DNA from: Bdellovibrio sp.
GTDB lineage: Bacteria; Bdellovibrionota; Bdellovibrionia; Bdellovibrionales; Bdellovibrionaceae
Direction: 5' to 3'
Length of the DNA stretch: 10,243 bases
NCBI GenBank assembly: GCA_019104905.1
Contig: JAHRXB010000117.1
Span: 1 to 10,243 of the forward strand
A program made the translations under genes and the position numbers. Below, in pieces: positions 7,480 to 10,243 of this stretch. The notes beneath the pieces are model-generated. The model did no database searches. It was not told the origin of the DNA and saw only the letters and a program-made list of their open reading frames with translations. Position 1 is the stretch's first letter. Each line of letters starts with the position of its first letter.

Positions 7480-8037
7480 ATGAAAACACTATTACTAATT
7501 TGTACTTTTCTTTTTCCCTTGGCCTCGTTTGCCTCTGACAAAATGGATATGGCTTGTGTGACTGAGTTTCCCACCACCAGCTTTGTCGTCCGAGAAGTCG
7601 GGGACACGGTGGTTGTTGAAGTCTTTCATCACAATGGCACGGGATATATGCCGATCTTTGATGGGCTGGCGACTCCGAATGATATTGCGACCTTGGCCGC
7701 TCGCGCGCAGACGCTGGCTTCTTTACCGACCGTTCAACGTTACGAATGGCCTCGAGAGAAATGTGAAACTCAAGACGATATGATCGAATCCTGCTTCGGT
7801 TTGACGGACGCTCAGGAAATGAATGGTCACAAAGTCAAAGCCTGGGCCTTTTCATCTTCCCTGGTCATGGAAAAAAGTTTTGCGGGAAAATTTAACTCCC
7901 GCAAAGTTGTCTTGGATATTGATGTTGACGGAAAAAGCTTCTCGGTCCCTATGAAGTACGCCGAGAATGAGTGTTCACCTTATTTGCAGATGAGATCCAC
8001 GACTTTAAAAGCTCTTTCGACAAAAGGCTCTTTTTGA
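7480..8037 (+). CDS. Secreted or periplasmic protein of unknown function, four cysteines
   Basis: I do not recognise a family. The 185-residue product has a clear Sec signal peptide: Lys2, hydrophobic residues 4-15 and a likely cleavage after Ala18 (SFA). The mature part has four cysteines (26, 95, 105, 165), an even number that suits two disulfides, and many alternating hydrophobic stretches, for example FVVREVGDTVVVEVFHHNG near 35-53 and RKVVLDIDVDGKSFSVPMKY near 141-160, suggesting a small beta-rich domain. There are no catalytic motifs that I can name. The start is well supported by GAGGA six bases upstream. It is the only plus-strand gene between two paralogous minus-strand genes, and its last 58 bases overlap the end of the second of them tail to tail. 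The reading frame of each remains intact through the overlap. Confidence 0.82.
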   Translation: MKTLLLICTFLFPLASFASDKMDMACVTEFPTTSFVVREVGDTVVVEVFHHNGTGYMPIFDGLATPNDIATLAARAQTLASLPTVQRYEWPREKCETQDDMIESCFGLTDAQEMNGHKVKAWAFSSSLVMEKSFAGKFNSRKVVLDIDVDGKSFSVPMKYAENECSPYLQMRSTTLKALSTKGSF

Positions 8038-8393
8038 TCTTTTGAATAGGACTGCATCATCGCAGTGACTTCTTTTTTGTAGTCCCTGCATTTCTTGGCC
8101 TGAAATTCTTTTTTTTCAGGCAAGAACGCCAAAGAATCCATGAAAAGGCTCATATTCAGCTCTTTTTCTTCCGCTTGGCGGGGATTCTTCGCACGCAGAT
8201 CACTCAATTCGCGATAGGACTTCAAAAAAGAATCGTACTTCTTTGTAATGTCCTTTTCTTTCTTAAGATCCGTTTCTAATTTTGCAATTTTCTTTTGAAA
8301 CTCGGAATACACGTCCACCTTCGCCGCACCCGCCACCGAGCCACCAAGAAGGAAGATCAAAATTAAAGCTCTAAAAATTTGGATTCTGTGCAT
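7980..8393 (-). CDS. Small exported cysteine-pair protein, paralogue 2
   Basis: This 137-residue protein has a Sec signal peptide (hydrophobic residues 10-22, likely cleavage after Ala22 to Ala24) and a lysine- and glutamate-rich, probably helical or coiled-coil segment at about 30-80. It has just two cysteines, Cys102 and Cys136, 34 apart; in paralogue 1 they are 35 apart. The second is again next to last (LICK). The alignment with paralogue 1 supports the reading frame to its end, even where it overlaps the plus-strand gene. AGGAG (8401-8405) lies seven bases before the ATG. That site and the first 31 bases of the gene lie within the 3' end of the transglycosylase gene, so the two are co-transcribed and probably translationally linked. 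The function is unknown; a structural or binding role in the envelope, or as a partner of the enzyme, is possible. Confidence 0.82.
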   Translation of the reverse strand: MHRIQIFRALILIFLLGGSVAGAAKVDVYSEFQKKIAKLETDLKKEKDITKKYDSFLKSYRELSDLRAKNPRQAEEKELNMSLFMDSLAFLPEKKEFQAKKCRDYKKEVTAMMQSYSKDQKEPFVERAFKVVDLICK

Positions 8394-9790
8394 GTTCCCG
8401 CTCCTAGTCCTTTATCTAAAACTCTGGCTTGCGCTTTTACCGCCGCTATATAGACAGAATCTTTATAGGCAAAAAGATACTCCGCCAATGTCAAAGGTTT
8501 GCCCTTTTTACCCAAGGCCTGCACGCGAGCCTCCCCCGGCTTGGCTTTAAACTGAGGACCTGTCGGCCAATAGTTCATATCAAAGTCCGCCTTAGTGATA
8601 GGATATTTTTTAATCGTTTCAAGACGGTACTTCAACCATTCACGGAAGAAGACCGCAGGGCGACCCGGGCCCGAGTTGTAAGCCATCACAAAAATCATCT
8701 CTTTGATTTTTTCAATGTCGTACCCTTCAAGACCCGCCTCTTTCATCAAAGCTTCTGCGCCTCGGAAGTTCGGATCTTTAGAGTCTGTGGATCTACTGAA
8801 AGCCCCATTCGAATTTCGTTTCGTCGAATGATAGAAGATTCCATAATACACCAGACTGCGCAGTGGATTGGGTGGCGTTGAAATCGCATGGCAACGATTT
8901 GAGTCAGAGCTCAGAATCTCTTTGCTATTTTTAGGCATAACACCGGGAATTGAACGCAAGCGCTGACAAGATTCTTTGCTGCTGCCGGTGATGCGTCCTT
9001 TGAAGTTGTCATAATTTTGCGCCACGTCCGCCAAAGCTTGGTCCGTGAACTGCCCAATACCGCCATCATTCACCAAGCCGAAAGCATTTACATGCAATCC
9101 ACTTTCATTGGAAAGTTTAGGCGCAATAAATTTCGCAGGCACATCCAAACAATCTGAAACGTCGATAAGTGAGTTATAGACCAAGTTGACATAATCTTCG
9201 GTCACACAGGCTTTGTGCCCATAGCGCTCAGGCACACCGTCAGGATCGCTATCACACTTTGAAAAGAGACGAGGATCTTGCCTGTAGTCCTTCACCTCTT
9301 TGACTTCACGCTGATCCGATGGCGGCGCCGTGCGATTCCATTCAATATCCGCCTCTCTTTTTTCCTCAGGAGACAGCGCACGATCCTTCCAGAATCTTTT
9401 CATGATATAAAGCGCGCACTTACGCGGTAAAACATCCGCTGTTTTGGAATAGTCTCGACCTCCGACAAAATAACCTTTGGGGTCGATCTTTTTGAAGGCT
9501 TGAAACTTGTCTTGCAGATAGTTCCGATCAGGACCGCAGTCAGAGGGTTTTTCGAAGCTAAGAACGTTGGTCTGATCTCCGAATTGACAAGAACAACTCA
9601 TGTCCTCTTTCGGCGTCATGCCACTCAATGATTGATTGACGGTTTGAAGCTTTTTAAGGACTTGCTCTTCAGCCGTCGAAGCATAATCGCTGTTTCCTGT
9701 TTGGTAATAAAGACTATACCCCCCAAACACAGCAAACGCAGCAAAACAACAAAATGTATAAACCCAAAAGGATGCTTTAGATTGCTTCAC
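8363..9790 (-). CDS. Membrane-anchored lytic transglycosylase-like protein (SLT fold)
   Basis: This 475-residue protein has one N-terminal membrane segment at about 8-29 with no obvious cleavage site, so it is probably anchored in the inner membrane with the rest in the periplasm. The C-terminal half has the signature of family 1 (Slt-type) lytic transglycosylases, which cleave the murein glycan between MurNAc and GlcNAc: LSNESGLHVNAFG at 226-238 with the probable catalytic Glu229, GGIGQFT at 243-249 in place of the usual GxxGLMQ, and AYNSGPGR at 370-377. About 120 residues separate the last two motifs, more than is usual, so there is probably an insertion at about 255-350. Outside the membrane there are ten cysteines (66, 68, 85, 125, 179, 195, 214, 275, 300, 467). 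The region before the enzyme domain (30-210) is not recognised. The GTG at 9790 is chosen over the TTG at 9808 because AGGGAG (9797-9802) lies six bases before it. Confidence 0.85.
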   Translation of the reverse strand: MKQSKASFWVYTFCCFAAFAVFGGYSLYYQTGNSDYASTAEEQVLKKLQTVNQSLSGMTPKEDMSCSCQFGDQTNVLSFEKPSDCGPDRNYLQDKFQAFKKIDPKGYFVGGRDYSKTADVLPRKCALYIMKRFWKDRALSPEEKREADIEWNRTAPPSDQREVKEVKDYRQDPRLFSKCDSDPDGVPERYGHKACVTEDYVNLVYNSLIDVSDCLDVPAKFIAPKLSNESGLHVNAFGLVNDGGIGQFTDQALADVAQNYDNFKGRITGSSKESCQRLRSIPGVMPKNSKEILSSDSNRCHAISTPPNPLRSLVYYGIFYHSTKRNSNGAFSRSTDSKDPNFRGAEALMKEAGLEGYDIEKIKEMIFVMAYNSGPGRPAVFFREWLKYRLETIKKYPITKADFDMNYWPTGPQFKAKPGEARVQALGKKGKPLTLAEYLFAYKDSVYIAAVKAQARVLDKGLGAGTCTESKFLEL

Positions 9791-9796
9791 CACTAT

Positions 9797-9802
9797 CTCC
9801 CT
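9797..9802 (-). promoter_or_regulatory. Ribosome binding site that decides the transglycosylase start
   Basis: AGGGAG lies six bases before the GTG at 9790 and inside the longer frame that opens with TTG at 9808. It favours a protein starting MKQSKASFW. Confidence 0.6.
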
Positions 9803-9814
9803 TTCCAATAGGTC

Positions 9815-9826
9815 GGCGAAAACGCC
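9815..9826. other. Small perfect hairpin upstream of the transglycosylase gene
   Basis: GGCG, AAAA, CGCC forms a four-base stem with a four-base loop about 25 bases before the GTG start, in the likely leader. It is too short to call a terminator or a regulatory element. Nothing else recognisable was found in the 131-base gap 9791-9921. Confidence 0.2.
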
Positions 9827-9921
9827 TGCGCGAATCTCATCATTTCCTTATCTGTTTATTTGGGTAAAAACTGAATGTCCTAAGGTCTAGAACCCGCCTT
9901 CAGACAGGTCCAGGTCTATGC

Positions 9922-10243
9922 CTAGAAACTATAGCTGATAGCTAAGAGAGTATTTGCTCCGCCTAAGAAATAGAAGACGGAACGAACCTCCGAATTTTGT
10001 TCTTGAGAGGCACTGTAAAGATTGGCCACCGCTATCAAAGCGTGCGTGGCGACACGAATCCACCGACGACGTTCGTTTTCCTTTCGCTCTTTGAAAAGAT
10101 AGCGCTGCAAAACTTCATTTTTCTCTGCCACAGAGAGGGACGAACCCTCGATCGCATAAAAGAAGGTGTCCAACTCATTACTGGTCCAGTATTGTGTCGC
10201 GCCCCACCCGATGGCGATCAATCCCACATTGGAAGTGATCGCA
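9922..10243 (-). CDS. Small membrane protein of unknown function, C-terminal part (runs off right edge)
   Basis: The frame is open from the stop at 9922 to the right edge, 106 residues. The GTG at 10227 has no ribosome site and falls inside what looks like a membrane segment, so the real start is probably outside the window. Three hydrophobic stretches are seen: the first 15 or so residues after the edge, a middle one (THALIAVANLY) and the last 20 (FYFLGGANTLLAISYSF). Between the first two is a charged segment rich in Glu, Lys and Arg (FKERKENERRRW). No family is recognised. It lies on the same strand as, and 131 bases before, the transglycosylase gene, so a shared transcript is possible but not evident. 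Confidence 0.65.
   Translation of the reverse strand, partial: AITSNVGLIAIGWGATQYWTSNELDTFFYAIEGSSLSVAEKNEVLQRYLFKERKENERRRWIRVATHALIAVANLYSASQEQNSEVRSVFYFLGGANTLLAISYSF

Noticed and set aside
8429..8881. A 150-codon open frame on the plus strand.
   Set aside because: It is antisense to the conserved C-terminal half of the transglycosylase, and its product is highly basic without a domain.
9862..9921. A terminator after the right-edge membrane protein gene, around a GGTCTAGAACC-like near-palindrome.
   Set aside because: The arms pair poorly and the T-rich stretch is too far from the stem.
1..10243. CRISPR arrays, tRNA or rRNA genes, insertion sequences, and phage or toxin-antitoxin genes.
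   Set aside because: Scanning by eye found no regular direct repeats, no cloverleaf-like segment and no transposase, integrase or toxin-like product.

Overview
The window looks like a chromosomal piece of a Gram-negative bacterium. The genes are tightly packed and GC content is moderate. Many short exported proteins have Sec signal peptides, and there is a membrane-anchored murein-lytic enzyme. The set resembles Bdellovibrio and relatives (Bdellovibrionota), but no marker gene proves this, so the placement is an inference. I see no RNA gene, insertion sequence, CRISPR array, phage gene or attachment site. No gene-free stretch exceeds about 135 bases.

Left part (1-5895, all minus strand, read right to left): a large P-type cation ATPase is followed after 14 bases by an exported YceI-like lipocalin protein. 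A 125-base gap with a possible promoter comes next. Then a short-chain dehydrogenase, an ABC ATPase of the MacB/LolD class and an FtsX/MacB-type permease form a tight run (6-base gap, then a GTGA overlap). The permease runs off the left edge and about half of it is probably missing. The ABC pair most likely does envelope-linked export or lipid/lipoprotein handling; the dehydrogenase shares its transcript but has no obvious functional tie.

Middle (5896-6930): a 119-base divergent intergenic region separates the P-type ATPase from a plus-strand alpha/beta hydrolase. The hydrolase ends against a convergent minus-strand gene, with a small interrupted hairpin filling the 25-base gap.

Right part (6928-9790): a cluster of exported proteins. 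Two short minus-strand proteins (6928-7371 and 7980-8393) are diverged paralogues with the same two-cysteine layout and a Leu-x-Cys-Arg/Lys-type C-terminus. A plus-strand gene for an unrelated secreted four-cysteine protein (7480-8037) sits between them and overlaps the second paralogue tail to tail by 58 bases. Upstream of that paralogue, and overlapping it by 31 bases, is a membrane-anchored SLT-type lytic transglycosylase with ten cysteines outside the membrane. All four products should enter the oxidising periplasm or leave the cell, so the cluster may be a cell-wall or secretion module; that is a hypothesis. A small membrane protein (9922 to the right edge) is cut by the window end.

No complete known defence, mobile or biosynthetic system is visible. 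The best leads are the paralogous cysteine-pair family next to the transglycosylase, and the P-type ATPase whose ion-site motifs match no well-known subtype.
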